Below, piece after piece: positions 22,191-34,911 of a stretch of 64,000 bases of DNA. How positions within the stretch are numbered: position 1 is the stretch's first letter; each line of letters opens with the position of its first letter. Under the pieces are notes generated by a model. That model had not been told where the DNA came from. It saw nothing but the letters and a program-made list of their open reading frames with translations, and ran no database searches. Source of the DNA: Boswellia sacra (taxonomy: Eukaryota; Streptophyta; Magnoliopsida; Sapindales; Burseraceae). The translations under genes and the position numbers were made by a program. The stretch covers positions 62,001-126,000 of the forward strand of contig SNVD02004626.1 in assembly GCA_013180625.2 (NCBI GenBank), written 5' to 3'.

Positions 22191-22299
22191 TGGGTTGGGG
22201 TTGGGGTTAGGTCGAGAACAGGGGACGTGCGAAAGACGAGTAAGTTGTTTAGGCAAATAGAACGGCGTCGTTGACAATTGCATGTTCAAAATTTATAAA

Positions 22300-22872
22300 T
22301 TATTCTTACAAACTTATTTATACTTAATTATTTAATCATTATCACTTCATTTATATTAATAGACTTTGATAATAAACTTATTTATAACTAGTAATACTAC
22401 TCTTACAAACTACTTACACAAACTCACATATACAAAGTAACGTGGTATGAGATGATTTAATAAATAAATACAGTGATTTAATAAATATATATTAATAATA
22501 ATGATATTAATTAATATGGGTAATATGACGATCATATAAGGATGTCACATCAGTTTGTATGTGTGAGTTTGTATAAGTAGTTTGTATAAATAGCATTACT
22601 CATTTTTAGCACATAATCTTTCAATTATACTCTGTAAATAATATACTTGCTCTGTTTATGTTTTTTTTTTTAATTTTATTGTCCTGGATTAAAGGAATTG
22701 GCTTCAGCTTGTAACTTGTACATAATATACCATGTAATAGACAATGAAACACATTTAGCATCGATCTTTGACTATTTTTTTATAATTAAAATTTGAAATT
22801 CAGTCATCTAATAAATCACAACATATCAATTTGTATAAATAAGTTTGAATGGATAGTTTGTAAGAATAATAT
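22300..22872. mobile_element. Nested MITEs with TATTCTTACAAACTTATTTA ends
   Basis: The outer inverted pair is TATTCTTACAAACTTATTTA at 22301 against TAAATAAGTTTG...GTTTGTAAGAATA ending near 22867. An inner, related element spans about 22390-22602, with GTAATACTACTCTTACAAAC against GTTTGTATAAATAGCATTAC. Both are non-coding. The ends resemble each other, so one MITE appears inserted in a relative. Confidence 0.65.
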
Positions 22873-24079
22873 TACTCTTTTTGAATTTGAAAGAATAAGG
22901 GTTCAACTTTAGAGCTTGGTAACTAAAAAAATATTTTCAGGTTGTCACACATATTTAATAGTAGTTATGGCATCTAAAATTTAAAAAATGATAATGTTAT
23001 TTTTGGAATTTCACAAAAATATATATACATATATATAAGACTTGCATTTAGTTTGCAGGGCAGAATAATAAAGTTTAAATTGCTAATAGCATATGGGTTA
23101 ATATAGTTAATCAATACCCTTGAGGTTTGACTTATTGTTATTTGGAATTAGACTTTTCCAATTTAACTGAAAGCTTATCTTGAAGTGGCACAAATTAATC
23201 AATTGACTGATTCCACCAGTGAAATAGACTAATCGAGAAAGAATAGACAAGAATTTCAACCTCTCAGCCAGCGTGGGGAATTAGTACTTTGATGATAGTG
23301 GTGGTCTTACATCCACATATTAAGATCTCAAATTCTATATTAAAAATAATTACCTCTCATATAAAAATTAATGTTGGTATTATATTCAGCAAGTGACTAG
23401 TATTGGAATGATGGAATTCATTATAAAGCAATTTCAGTTCCCCTTAAAAGAGAGTGATATCAGTAATCTGTTTCTTATTTATTCTTGAAATTATTTTTTG
23501 TCATGGGAGATAAATTACAAACCTAATTTATAAACTTTCATATAAAAGGACGGAGTCAATTAAAGCCCAGGAGGGGCATTTTCCCCTTCTCAACTTTTCA
23601 AAATTCCTAAATCCTCCATATATATTTTATAAAATAACTGTGATGCCTATACTATTTATAATCTTATAAAGTTTTATTTCCTTCTTTGAGCTTATTAAAA
23701 ACCAACATATATTAAACAAAACCTATCGTTATATTTTGATCTTTAATCAATTAAATGATTCTTAAAACTAATTAAAGTCTATGACTTAACTCTTAAAAAA
23801 ATTAAAAGGAAAAACTTCTTCCGATAACCCTTTATTTTTAAATCTAAAGTCCTAATAACTATGTTCAATAATTCTTTTATGATTGAATATTGTTGACTAT
23901 CAACAACTTTTGACAACTCTTTTATTTCTTCTTGTTATATAATTACATCCTAATCATTTATAAGAGTGTGTGTAAACATATATAGGTGTGTATTGTTCTA
24001 ATTATGAACTAATAACTCATAATATATGTAAGAAATTATATATAGAAAAATAAGGTTATAAATCCTTTCCTCTCTCTCT

Positions 24080-24129
<50 letters not shown>
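24080..24129. repeat. (TA)n microsatellite
   Basis: About 50 bases of uninterrupted TA/AT repeat. Confidence 0.95.
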
Positions 24130-24132
<3 letters not shown>

Positions 24133-24375
24133 AGTTAAATTTTTAATATAAATTTGTGTCTAACTCCTTGTTCATTATTAATGTTATGGTGTTGAGATCA
24201 ATGGAGTTAAAAAGTTCATCATTTTTACTTATAATACTCAATAATTTCACAATTATAAGTTTGGAATGAATAGATTTATGTACAAGTATTTAGATATATA
24301 TTACGTATATGCATGTTTGGCTAAAAGAGAGATGATAAGTGCATGACTAAAAGAGTGATAGTTCAATCAGTAATG

Positions 24376-24535
24376 CTAAGCAGGAAAGACTATCCTCAGT
24401 TTTGTTGGCTCATAAACTAAAATATCTTGTATAATCTCATTATGGTTGCTGCTAAGCTAGAAAAACCAACTTCAACTCTATTGGCTCATAAGCTAAAATG
24501 TCTTATACAATCTCGTAATGATTGTTGCTTAAACA
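24376..24535. repeat. Imperfect tandem duplication, about 77-bp unit
   Basis: GTTGGCTCATAAACTAAAAT at about 24404 recurs as ATTGGCTCATAAGCTAAAAT at about 24479, with matching flanks (AATCTCATTATGGTTGCTGC against AATCTCGTAATGATTGTTGC). Confidence 0.75.
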
Positions 24536-24779
24536 ATTGTAGAATCCATATTCTTCCATAAGAATAACCATTTCTTTTCAAATCTGAAGTGTAAATATAA
24601 TTGAATATTTGTTTTCAAATATCATCTCCAAATAACCATATTTAGTATCCCTCTTTTTTTCTCCAATTAAGACCAAACACTTAGGTGAAACAAATTAATG
24701 TTCATAAATATGATTATGTAAAAAATTCTACTTTTTAAAATTGCTCCCCCTTAATGAAATTTCTGGCTCCGTCCCTTAT

Positions 24780-26070
24780 CTCTTACCATAGCAAGCTTCT
24801 TTACACCCGTGGCTCTATACAGGTCCTCAAAACTTCCATGACACCACTAGTGGAGCTAGAGATCGATCAAAATATGGTTCCAAGCGATTTCATCCTTCTT
24901 GGGTCTTAAATTGAAAATTACGGTTTTTAATTGAAATAAAAATTGGGGTTCTAATCAGTTGGAGAAGTAGGATTTATGTTATAAGAATAAGGGTTAACGT
25001 GGATTTACTTTTAAAATTTTTTTAGTGTAATATTTAGGGTAGACTTAACATGTGCTTTCTCAAAACTTTTATATTGTCATTTAATTCAATCTCTAATCTA
25101 TCTTGAAAAGTTTTTTTTTAATAAAAATCATTTAATATAGTAAAACAATTATTTTTATATAACTTTTAAAATAGATTCATAATTGAAATAAATGACAATA
25201 TATAGATTTTGAGGTCTTAATATATGCTCTTAGGACACACTTACAACTACCCTAACTTAATGAAATTTATCAATTGATTAAATTTTGTGTAACTTCAACA
25301 AGGTTTCATTAAATTGATAAAATTTACTCCCAATAACAATAAGCCAAACCTCAAAGATATGTAGTTAGTGATCTTAATATGATAACATTACGATCATAAA
25401 TCGACTAAGTATGGAATCAGTGAGTGGTTCATAATGTTATGGCTCCATCTCCTTATAAGCCAATTTTAAGGGTGAGTTTTACTCATGGGTTTGTAACATT
25501 TTATATTACAACTAGCCTCATGCGGGCCCTTATGTTGTGGAAGGAGTGACCTAAAAAGATCAGATCGGGTCGCCATGGACGTCGGTGCCGGAAGTTGGTT
25601 TTAAGGTAAGTTCTACTTATTTATTGTAACAATATGCATAAACATATACAAATGTTACTCAAATTTCAGGACAAACAAATAGAAAAATTTCAGGATTATT
25701 AACCATTCAAATTCCTTTAAATAAATTATTTGTAGCTATTAATTCCCAGAAATTGCGTCTCACTTAATTATGTTATGAGTTATATGGAATTTTATAACTT
25801 AATTAACAAAAAAAAAAAGGTTTATTACATTTATTTATTTTACTTAAATTTCAATTAATTACATGAAAAATTAAAGCTCATGTTATAGAATATGACTAGT
25901 TTCTATCCCGACCTCACACTAAAAAGAAAAATTAATGGCAATTTAATGGCAATTGCTAGTTATAGACCAAGTCCACCATCTTCATGGTCAGAGAGAGAGC
26001 CACTTGTTATCATCCTCTCCAAGAGTCTCCCCTTGTGGACACAAAGCACTTACGAATAAACACCATCTGC
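24780..26070. other. Intergenic, no gene recognised
   Basis: AT-rich sequence. A short GC-richer patch at 25515-25610 has no coding signal I can defend. The last 200 bases form the LEA gene promoter region. Confidence 0.4.
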
Positions 26071-26091
26071 CACGTTGAAGAACATGCTAAA

Positions 26092-26132
26092 ACGTGTCCA
26101 AATCTTGCATGCCCCATGCACGTACTATAATA
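26092..26132 (+). promoter_or_regulatory. ABRE and RY motifs with TATA-like box upstream of the LEA gene
   Basis: ACGTGTC (26092-26098) fits the ABRE consensus bound by ABI5-type bZIPs. GCATGC (26107-26112) and CATGCA (26115-26120) are RY motifs bound by ABI3/FUS3/LEC2 B3 factors. A TATAATAA stretch follows at about 26125. An ABRE next to RY is the classic seed-maturation arrangement and agrees with the encoded protein. Function is inferred from the motifs only. Confidence 0.6.
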
Positions 26133-26234
26133 ACTCCTTTATCCACAAATCTTGTCACTTGATCAAACTTGTAACAAACAACTTACAACTCCGACGGACT
26201 ACCCTTAAGATTACAATTTACAAGGCAGATCAAA

Positions 26235-27687
26235 ATGAGCCAGCAGCAACCAGAGAGGCCACGTAAACCCGTCAAATACGGGGATGTGTTCTCCGTGGAA
26301 GGTGAACTTGCACAAAAGGCGGTGGCGCCGAGAGATGCGGCGATGATGCAGAAGGCGGAGAATACCATGATTGGGGGAACCCCGAAAGGGGGTGCGGCAT
26401 CGCTTATGCAAGCTGCGGCAGCGAAGAATGAGAAGAGTGGGTTTGTGGGTCACGTTGATGTGACTGATTCGGCACATAGTCGTGGTGTGAGCATCACTGA
26501 AACAGATCTTGCTGGAAAAAAAATAATAACCGAGGAAGTTGGTGGAGAGGTGGGTGTAACATATGGCTTTTTTGGTAAAAAATTCGAAAGAAGATGAAAA
26601 CATTTTATTTCTTTATCTTTTTTTTATTAGTATCATATTATTTGCGGAAATTAAAAAATAACCCTGCCATATATAAAAACTTTTATGTTATAATTTTCTA
26701 TTTGACAGGTTTACTGTTAAGACAGTCAAACATTAATTGCGTTCGCTAACTCTGTAGCTTTACAGGGGTTTTGTTTGATAGTTTGATAGCTTTAGAGTTT
26801 GAAAAACTGTCACATGAGACTATGATATGAAAATTTTTATTAATAAGGTTATTTCGAAAAACACACTTACAGTTATATTTTTTTAAATATCTCTTTATTT
26901 GTTCATACGTTGATCACAGGTGATTGGGCGGTACAGCACCCGACAAACACCACTGGAGCAATTATCAACTTATCAGCAAGCTGGAAAGGATGGTGGGATC
27001 ACCATTGGCGAAGCACTTGAAGCCACCGCCCTAACCGCAGGGAAGAAGCCGGTGGAATGGAGCGATGCTGCAGCCATTCAAGCAGCCGAAGTTAGGGCCA
27101 CAGGCAGCATCAACATAGTACCTGGAGGCGTTGCCGCTGCCGCACAGTCAGCCGCAACACTCAATTCTAGGACCACCCGAGATGAGGACAAGACGAAACT
27201 AGCTGACATATTAACAGTAATTACCTCTCTATAATCACTATTATAAGTTCTTCATCAACAATTTCTACTGTACCCACTTAATAATATAAGAAATGCATCA
27301 ATTTATTTAAGATTAGTGAAAATTATCCTCACTATTCTAAGTATAATTTTTGTTAATTCTTTTGGAAGTATTTTTTTTGGTAAGCAGCAATTCTGACAAG
27401 CGAATTTAGTGTTCTAGAAAATTTATTAATACACCAACGTTATTATTAGGAATTTTGATCTTTTAGAATGTAAATTAATATGAAGTCTAGGTGTATGAGA
27501 AATTTGTAATTTTGTTGTCATATTGCAGGATGCAGCTTCAAAGTTACCAGCAGATAGGAAAGTAACGCGTAGAGATGCTGAAGGGGTAACGGCTGCCGAG
27601 ATGCGGAACGACCCAATGCTCACAACTCACCCAGCAGGCGTTGCAGCTTCGGTGGCTGCTGCCGCTAGGCTCAACCAGAATAATTAA
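26235..27687 (+). CDS. Seed-maturation LEA protein (D-34 / SMP family)
   Basis: Three exons (26235-26549, 26920-27216 and 27529-27687), all phase 0 with GT-AG introns, give 256 residues, the usual size for the family. Three seed maturation protein (SMP) repeats are visible. Landmarks are KYGDVFSVEGELA near the N terminus, GGAASLMQAAAAKNE, TIGEALEATALTAGKKPVEW, AAIQAAEVRATGS, PGGVAAAAQSAA and THPAGVAASVAAAARLNQNN at the end. The protein is Ala/Gly-rich and hydrophilic, with no signal peptide. LEA D-34 proteins accumulate late in seed development and are thought to protect cells during drying. The gene is intact. The first open frame runs on into intron 1, so the exon 1 end at GAG/GTGGGT is chosen to match the family (VGGEVIGRY). 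Confidence 0.95.
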
Positions 27688-27693
27688 TTGATT

Positions 27694-27694
27694 C

Positions 27695-27750
<56 letters not shown>
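27694..27750. repeat. (AT)n microsatellite in the LEA 3' region
   Basis: About 50 bases of AT repeat begin within ten bases of the stop codon and probably lie in the 3' UTR. Confidence 0.95.
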
Positions 27751-28936
27751 CTAAGTTTCAGTCTTTAATTGTCAGTTGAGTGTTGTTTGGTTACTTGAAA
27801 ATGAGCTTGTGTACCATTTGCGTTTTGCTTTTCTCCTTCTCCCGCATGTATGTAACAGCATTGTGTTTTGAATAAATTCGATTAGATTAATTAATATATT
27901 TTTATTTAAGATATTAGTTAACTATAAATCCTTATTTTTCTAGGATTAGGATTTATCTTATTTAGGCTTACACATCTAATTTCTCCTATTTTGGGTTATG
28001 TTATCTAATACTATTAGGAATAGTTATCCTACTAGTTTAAGGATTATAATAATATAAAAGTTGTTCTTTAATGATGCTTTGATATTACAAATGATATAAG
28101 ACACAACTCTATTGAAAGGCGTACGAGAGTTTCTAGTTGAGAGATTGTGAGGATCTTGGAAGAATTTCTTTTTTCAGTGCAGAATTTATTTCTTTGTTGG
28201 TGTCGTGGACGCATGTATATTATCGAATCATATATAAATCTTGCATGTCTTCTGCTGTATTTCTATTTTTTTCTGCTTTATTCCTTCCTAATTAGGTGAT
28301 ATTTTGATATTGTGAGCCTATTGATTTTGTGTTTAATGCTATATATTACAACAATGTACATCCGAATTTGGATAAAAAAATTAAATAGATTATTAAATTA
28401 CCACCCACGATAAAATAAAAGAATATATTAGTTCTCCTTCTCTCACATATTTGGAATCTTAGAGACAATCATATTCTCTTCCTTCTTGTCACCGGACCGA
28501 TTCCTCTATATAGCGAATCTGTCCTACCTCATGTCACTGAATTTGACTTTTGAGTCTTCTGAATAAAAATATTTCAGCAGAGTTCGGTGGACTGCCAAAA
28601 TTGAAGCAACGTTTCTTATACACACAACTTGTTCTCCAGCGAAACTCCAGCAGCATTAGGTCAACTCCTTCATCTGTGTCTTGCTTCATTTGTTGTGTGA
28701 TAATGTCTATGGTCAAATCCTAGAAAGTTTAGGAAATTCCGTTCTATACTTCTCTGTTAAGAAAATAAAATATTTCTAAAAATAATATTAGGAATACAAG
28801 AATACAATCAAGTTGTATAACTTTACTTATATCGATACAATTTGAAGAGGGTCTAAATTCATTAGATGACTAAAATAGAAAATAACATAATAAATATAGT
28901 AGAAGCCACCTATCTAATGTTATTACGTCAAATTAA
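27751..28936. other. Intergenic, no gene recognised
   Basis: AT-rich sequence downstream of the LEA gene. The open frame at 28534-28716 (minus) has no family features. Confidence 0.4.
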
Positions 28937-28984
28937 GTGATATGGCGAATTGTACGAGTTGGTTATATTTATAAAATTATCATA

Positions 28985-29119
28985 TATATATTTCGAAACC
29001 TCTCCCACAATCAACTTGAGGGACCATTGAAAATCAAGCTTAGCAAACTGGAAAATGTTCAAGAGATAGACCTCTCATCAAACAAATTTATTGGAAATAT
29101 CTTACTAAAAAATCCATAG
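28985..29119 (+). pseudogene. LRR receptor-like protein scrap
   Basis: It encodes NLSHNQLEGPLKIKLSKLEN then VQEIDLSSNKFIGNI before a stop. Two plant-type extracellular leucine-rich repeats (LxxLxLSxNxLxGxIP pattern) are clear. Nothing else of a receptor kinase or receptor-like protein is visible nearby. It is an isolated remnant. Confidence 0.7.
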
Positions 29120-31130
29120 CCTTGACCATAGAGATAGAGTTTTCAACTAAAATGAAATCTTAATTCGTATGTAGAAGTGAAAAGCGATGCCACTTATTGT
29201 GTTCAACTGGTATCTTTTTCACAAACTATTCTCTATAAAATAAAATGTTAAAATTTATATTTAATTAAATTCAATAAGAGCATATATGGTATTTAAAGGG
29301 TTGTATGCGGTGGATTTAAATTTCAATTTTAAGTGGGAGTTTTTCGAGAAATGGGATGCTTACAATGAATTTGAGGGTTGGCTCATACAACCCTAACCTT
29401 TTCTTTATTGTAAATAAGTGTCTTATATTGAGATGTCTTTAATTTTCTATAACATTAAAACGATAAATAATCATCTGCTTTTCTTTAAAAAAAAAAGAAA
29501 AGAAAAAGAAACATGGAAGATATGTAACCAAAATTTTCTTTTTCTTCCAACAAAGATTACAAAAAAATTGTTTTAAGTATTTTTTTTGCGCATAGAAATA
29601 ATATAAAAAAAATTTAGTAATAAAAATATTTTAGTAAGAAATGGTAAGTGGTATTTTTTTAAATTTAAGACGGAATGATGCCAATTATTTGTATTTTATT
29701 TATTTATAATATCTACTTTTGTATAAAAAGGAGGAAACACAAAAAAAAAGACAGAAAATATGATAAGATTTAGTAAAACTTTAATATTGTTGTGAATGTA
29801 GAGTGGAAACTCCACCACGCTTTTTCTGCCATGCCACAGCATACTCCCACTCTCGTTACACAAGCTGTGCCACAATTTATTCACTGTTCAGCAGCATATA
29901 AGACACATGCATTATTTATTAAGTTTGTGTATGTGTGGAAGCTGCGCAGATGATGTTGAAACCGTGTGGAGTCAACGAAAGACTGAGAGTAAAAGGTGAT
30001 ATGCGTTAGACAAAAGGACAATTTGCTTTTGGCGGGGGAACGTGATCAGGGACGGAAGAAGGTAGGGGGCTAGGTTGGGCTGGATTGGGCTACAGTCGAG
30101 CCGAGATTCTTTAGAAGGAATCAGTAGAATCAGAGAGAGGTTTAAAGAAAAGTAGTTCTACTCAGTTCTTATTTTCAACTAGCTCTCACCTCAGGAAAAC
30201 CTCGTAATAATACATAATTAATATTGACTAATGAACTTAATAAAAATTATAATTTTTTTTAATATATCTCTAATCTTTGTTTTATTTTCTCTTTAACAAC
30301 ACAACATCATCCTCTCTACACGCCAACTTCTTTGTTTTTAGTTTCTATGTTTTTTCTCTCTCAAATTAATTAAAATCGATTCATCTTCTTTCTCTTTATA
30401 TTTCAATTAATCACATAATCTCATTCTCAAAATTAATTGACACCAAATTATCTGTTTTTCTTTCTCACCCTTTTAAACACCAAATTAAAAAATATTTTAT
30501 TGGTATAAAAGTGGAGAATCGAATAATATAGGAAACAATTTATTAATATTAAAATAATTAACAAATTTTTTTACCAACATTGATAATATTGAATAATCTA
30601 AGAAATACAACTGTATACAAAAAAAATCAAACACCATTAAGAATAAAAAATAATTTAATTAAAGGTTAAATTAAAGAAAAAAAAGTAACACACCATTAAA
30701 ATCAAAGAATAATTTAAATAAGATTATTATAAGAATATTCAAAATTAAAAATTGAGTTTAATGAAAGAATCTTTAAAAGATTAGAGTTATATCCTTACTA
30801 AATAACAAGTGACGGCTAATGAGATGAAAATTGGGAGTTAAATAGAACTACTCTTGAAGGAAAAAAATTTATAGCTTAAGAAATTTTTAATTTTAGTAAT
30901 TAATTTATCTTTGCTTGGATTTGGGGCTTGCAAAGGCTTCTTGCTGGCTGACCATGTTGCTAATAAATGTGAGCCCATTGATTGGTTAATTCATTAAATT
31001 AGACCGCTCAAAACATTTAAAAATAAATTTATATACATATTTGTTTCCAAATTTATATATTTTCTTTCATGAATTGTACTTGTGAGATTTGAAAGTATGG
31101 ATTAGTTATACGTAATATAACAGCAAACTG
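29120..31130. other. Intergenic, no gene recognised
   Basis: Very AT-rich, with long A- and T-runs. CAGGGACGGAAGAAGG at 30046 looks like one end of a hAT-like element, but I found no partner end. Confidence 0.4.
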
Positions 31131-32649
31131 TAATACAAAATGGCACAGGAGAATTTACGTGGTTTAGTTATAAAACCCCACGCCCACAGACAGCTTCGAG
31201 CTGTAATTCACTAAGTTTTTGTTTATATAATATTTAGATGCGTTTATAGTGCTAACTCACTCTTACACACTAATCTAATCTTCATAAAATAAAATTCCAA
31301 CAAGATCTTAAACTCTAGTGATATTGCACCATCTCTATTATTTACAACTTAAGAACACACTGTTAAGTAATACATAACAACGATATCTAATACTGAATTA
31401 CATAAACACTCAACTCGCGAGTTCTCTCCAGTGAATACTAACTTAAACATACTTAACTAATATTCATGCATAATCGCAACCTCTCATCCATGAATAAGTC
31501 TCACAAAACATAATCAAAGACATATTTCAATTTTGGCATTGAAGCTCTCCTCAATATCTTGAAATGCGTTAACATGTACATATAAGTTATATGAAATAAC
31601 ATTAGATATAGTGTGAAATTAAGTTGCCTTTCCTATCAATATCTTGTAGAATCTCAATCAAACTCCATTAGTAAGAATAAGATAATGATCAATAATATGG
31701 AAAGTGATATAAATAAAGTAATTTAGGAATCTAATAAAATATACTTCTAAGTGAGCTAGGATACTAGAATAATATCCTAATCTAACGAGAGATATTCAAT
31801 ATGAAACGAATAGTTCCTAATAAAGACTTCTAGAAACAGTAAAATAAGAAAGAATATAAACTAATGTTTTAATTACAAGTTTGTCCAAAATCAATCATGT
31901 GCATGACACATGCCAAGATGTTATGTTTAACATTAACAATCTCCCCCCTTTCTGGCAACTTGTGATGAAAACATTAACCTATTTCTGAAGTAATAATTAG
32001 CATATAAAAAATTTCTAATGCAACTGAAAACAAACATATCAAACATAACTGAAAGTACTATCCCAATAGGAAAAACGACTTGTCAGTTATAAAACACATA
32101 ACATATATAATTATAACAAAAAATGACTAAAATCAAATAACCTACAAACAAAATAATCAGGGCCAACGTAACTAATCATCAAATCATGTACAAGTAAAAT
32201 AGTCAAAGCTAAAAATTAAACTATTGCACATCAACTGATTTGTTAACAAAGTAAATAGAGATGACTAACTAAACTTCTGCAACAAAATCATATTTAAGCA
32301 AAAGTAAGCACAATGCAAATAGTTCTATGCATACATTAATAACTTGCAAGTTTAAACTATCAAAGACAAACATCGAAAACAATGTAAATCCTGCAAAATA
32401 GATTAGGTTAAAAAAAATCCCTACAAAGGTCAAATTCATCAAAGAACAGAGCTAAAACTATTACCCCCCTTTACTCCCCTTGACTAAAACACTAATCCAA
32501 ATAAAGTTTAATTCAGAGCAAAGTAAAGACTGCACTGCCTTCAGAAACCGCTCTTCTCCCCCTTGGTTTCAGAATAAGTTACAAAAAAAAATGAAAAACA
32601 GAACATAAAGTAAAAATTAAGTTCAAAAACTGATATGAAATCGATTAAA

Positions 32650-34447
32650 TCTGGCTGATTTGTGAACAACTAGTTTGGGTGTTAGTCCAGGTCTTTTCTT
32701 GGACCTCCTAGCTGTGGTCTTGAACCTTTTGCCTGTGGTTGATGGAGTAGTTTGCTCAAAAGCTATTGGAGTGTCCTACTATGCTATTGTATCATAAGGA
32801 GATGTAGTAACTTCTGCCAAAATCTTGCAAATAGTTTTATGAAGCTTTTCAGCACTAGTTTCAACATTGTGTGACAACCCTATGAGTGATTCAGCTGCAA
32901 GTTCTAGTGGAATGTCCTTTGCTGCTTTCTTTGGTTCAAGAGCTAGTTCATGTGGAGGTTTTTCACGATGTGGTGAAGTATTCTATGGAGCAGGAACATG
33001 TGGTGCTACTTCCTTTTGTGCCAGTTCTTCTTATACTGGTTCATCTGAGCTTTGAACATGAGCTGGCTGTGTAGTAACTTGGTTTTGGGAAGCCTTTTTC
33101 TTGGCAATCTTGACCTTTTTATGTTTCTTTAGCTTACTGCCTTTAGCTTTCTTTTTTGCTTCTATTTTCTTCTTCTTTTTCTTTGCTGTCTTATTATCAT
33201 AACAATATTCTGATCAGCATGTTCCTCTTCTAGCCTAGTCACCTCTGGTGCTCCTCCATTATCTCATCAGTTAACATATGAGGTTGTTCATTTATAGTTT
33301 CTTTGCCATCAATTTTCCTCTCCAACTTAGATTGCTTGGCTTTTATATCCTTGATATCCTACACAATATCAGCTAAAGTAACATTGATTAAAGCATGTTG
33401 TTCTTCTACATTGCTCATAGGATTTGATCTGAATCTTCTTGGTCTTAGTTGTGGATCAGGCAAATTGGTTTTTTCATACAATCTGGACAATAAGCCTTTT
33501 GTGATAAGCTTAGGCAAATCTTAGATGTCTATTTAGAACTCATTGGAACACCATTTTGAATCAAAATTCCTTTAATCAAATAAGAAAACACAAGCAAATG
33601 ATAATCGGATTTGTAAGGTGCAATCTAAACCTATCATCCTATATATCCACAAACCCAAATTAATTTGTCTATTGGTGTCAAAACAGAATAGAAATTTCAC
33701 TCTATCACATCGAACTTGATTTTGATAGTTTGAAGGAAACTAATCAAATTGTGCTATCGAACTTGATTTTGATAGTTTGAAGGAAACTAATCAAATTGTG
33801 CTATCTTATACAGGACCCTATACCTCTTAATTAGATATTTTTGATCAATCCCATCTTTTGAGTTCCATTTCAAATCATCATGACCTGTTAACTCTTTAAG
33901 AATAGCTTCCATCTCAAAATTATTATCAACAGATTGTAAACTCCCAATAGGAATATCAAAGAATGTGTTAATCATATTGGGAGAAAATTTCACTAATCTA
34001 CCTCTACAATATACCTTGTGATAATAAAAGCTTTTTAGATTATTAATTGACTCAAGTATATTAGCATAAAACTCTTGAAATGAGAGTCTTAACAAGAGGC
34101 AAAAAATTGTTTACCATTCTGGTCCAATAGATGGACTCAAGAAGCTCACCAAGGCCAATTTGTTGAAGCCATAAACCTTTACTGGCCTTTCAATCTGTAA
34201 CTTCCTCTTTGAGGTATACTTCATAAAATTGGTCTTCACTTCAATGGTGAGACACTTGTTGAACTTAAGCTTGATCTTGTCTTTCATTCTCCCAATTGAA
34301 GTTTCTTCATCATCACTCATTACTGGGTCAATCGAAACCTCTGCATGCTATTGTGACTTCGAACTATCATGATTAGTTTGCTCTCTAGATCGCTTAATAA
34401 AGATGAGTTACTAGTGGATTTCTCAGACTCAGTCGAAGAAGCCATTG
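32650..34447 (-). pseudogene. Envelope-like ORF of a plant LTR element, decayed
   Basis: A start near 34447 gives a Ser-rich beginning (ASSTESEKSTSNSSLLSD). Frame changes follow: VMSDDEETSIGRMKDK (34320-34111), SFQEFYANILES and GRLVKFSPNMINTFFDIP (34095-33787), and a lysine-rich tail (KKKKKIEAKKKAKGSK, about 33175). The EFYANI and RLVKFSPNMIN signatures match the family annotated in plants as envelope-like or putative plant transposon protein. Several stops and frameshifts, plus a 47-bp duplication at 33713-33799, break it. No membrane segment is evident in the surviving parts. It is described as a relic and no intact product is implied. Confidence 0.6.
33706..33800. repeat. 47-bp tandem duplication
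   Basis: CTTGATTTTGATAGTTTGAA and the bases following (GGAAACTAATCAAATTGTGCTATC) occur twice in direct succession. The duplication is inside the envelope-like ORF and disrupts it. Confidence 0.9.
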
Positions 34448-34911
34448 CAATTTCTATGATTTGTGCAGTTGTTTGCACAAGTTTTTAGAGAAACAGAGAA
34501 ACGTGAGAGATGTAGAATGCAACATAATATATGATAAGAAACAATAACCCTAACTGAGTTTGTGATATACTTGGAAAGAAAGAGTCTTAGTCCAATATGA
34601 TTTCCAAAACAAACTCGTTAATGCAATTAACGACTTAAATTCAAAAATTGATTATGATTAAAATAAGGAATTTTATAAGAGAAAGGATTCTTGCCACTGA
34701 AAACTCTCCCCCTCAAACCAATAATGCTGACATGGCACCTTTGACACATGGATATATAAGAATATCAAATTTTAGTTAGGCACAAATGACACTGTATATT
34801 ATCAATAACGTAAAAGAAAAAAATTATAGCTAACATAACAACGATATCTAGATATCATATGAATCATTCTAAAGAACTATATTTTAAAGTTGTTTGCAAT
34901 AAATACAAGCG
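34448..34911. other. Spacer, no gene recognised
   Basis: AT-rich, probably eroded interior of the element to the left. GTTAATGCAATTAAC at 34618 is a short palindrome. Confidence 0.35.

Larger units (their letters stand above)
23544..24777. mobile_element. Non-coding element with GGACGGAGYCA terminal repeats
   Basis: The left end AAAGGACGGAGTCAATTAAA (about 23546) pairs with the right end TGGCTCCGTCCCTTA (ending about 24778). GGGACGGAGCCA ends with a CCCCT-type second block are common in plant hAT-like non-autonomous elements. No transposase frame is present. The interior contains a TA microsatellite and a 77-bp imperfect tandem duplication. No target duplication was confirmed. Confidence 0.55.
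31131..34447 (-). mobile_element. 3' part of a reverse-oriented LTR element with envelope-like ORF
   Basis: Read on the minus strand, a degenerate envelope-like ORF (34447 to about 32650) is followed by a polypurine tract (AAAGGGGGGAGAT, 31952-31940) and an LTR starting TGTTAATG at 31938 and ending about TATTACA at 31131 (808 bp). The order pol-side ORF, PPT, 3' LTR and the extra ORF fit SIRE/Maximus-type Ty1/copia elements. The lineage is inferred because no pol domain remains. A truncated second copy of this LTR lies at 59097-59829. Confidence 0.65.

Noticed and set aside
30046..30062. CAGGGACGGAAGAAGG as a transposon end
   Set aside because: It looks like a hAT-like terminus, but no inverted partner or target duplication was found.
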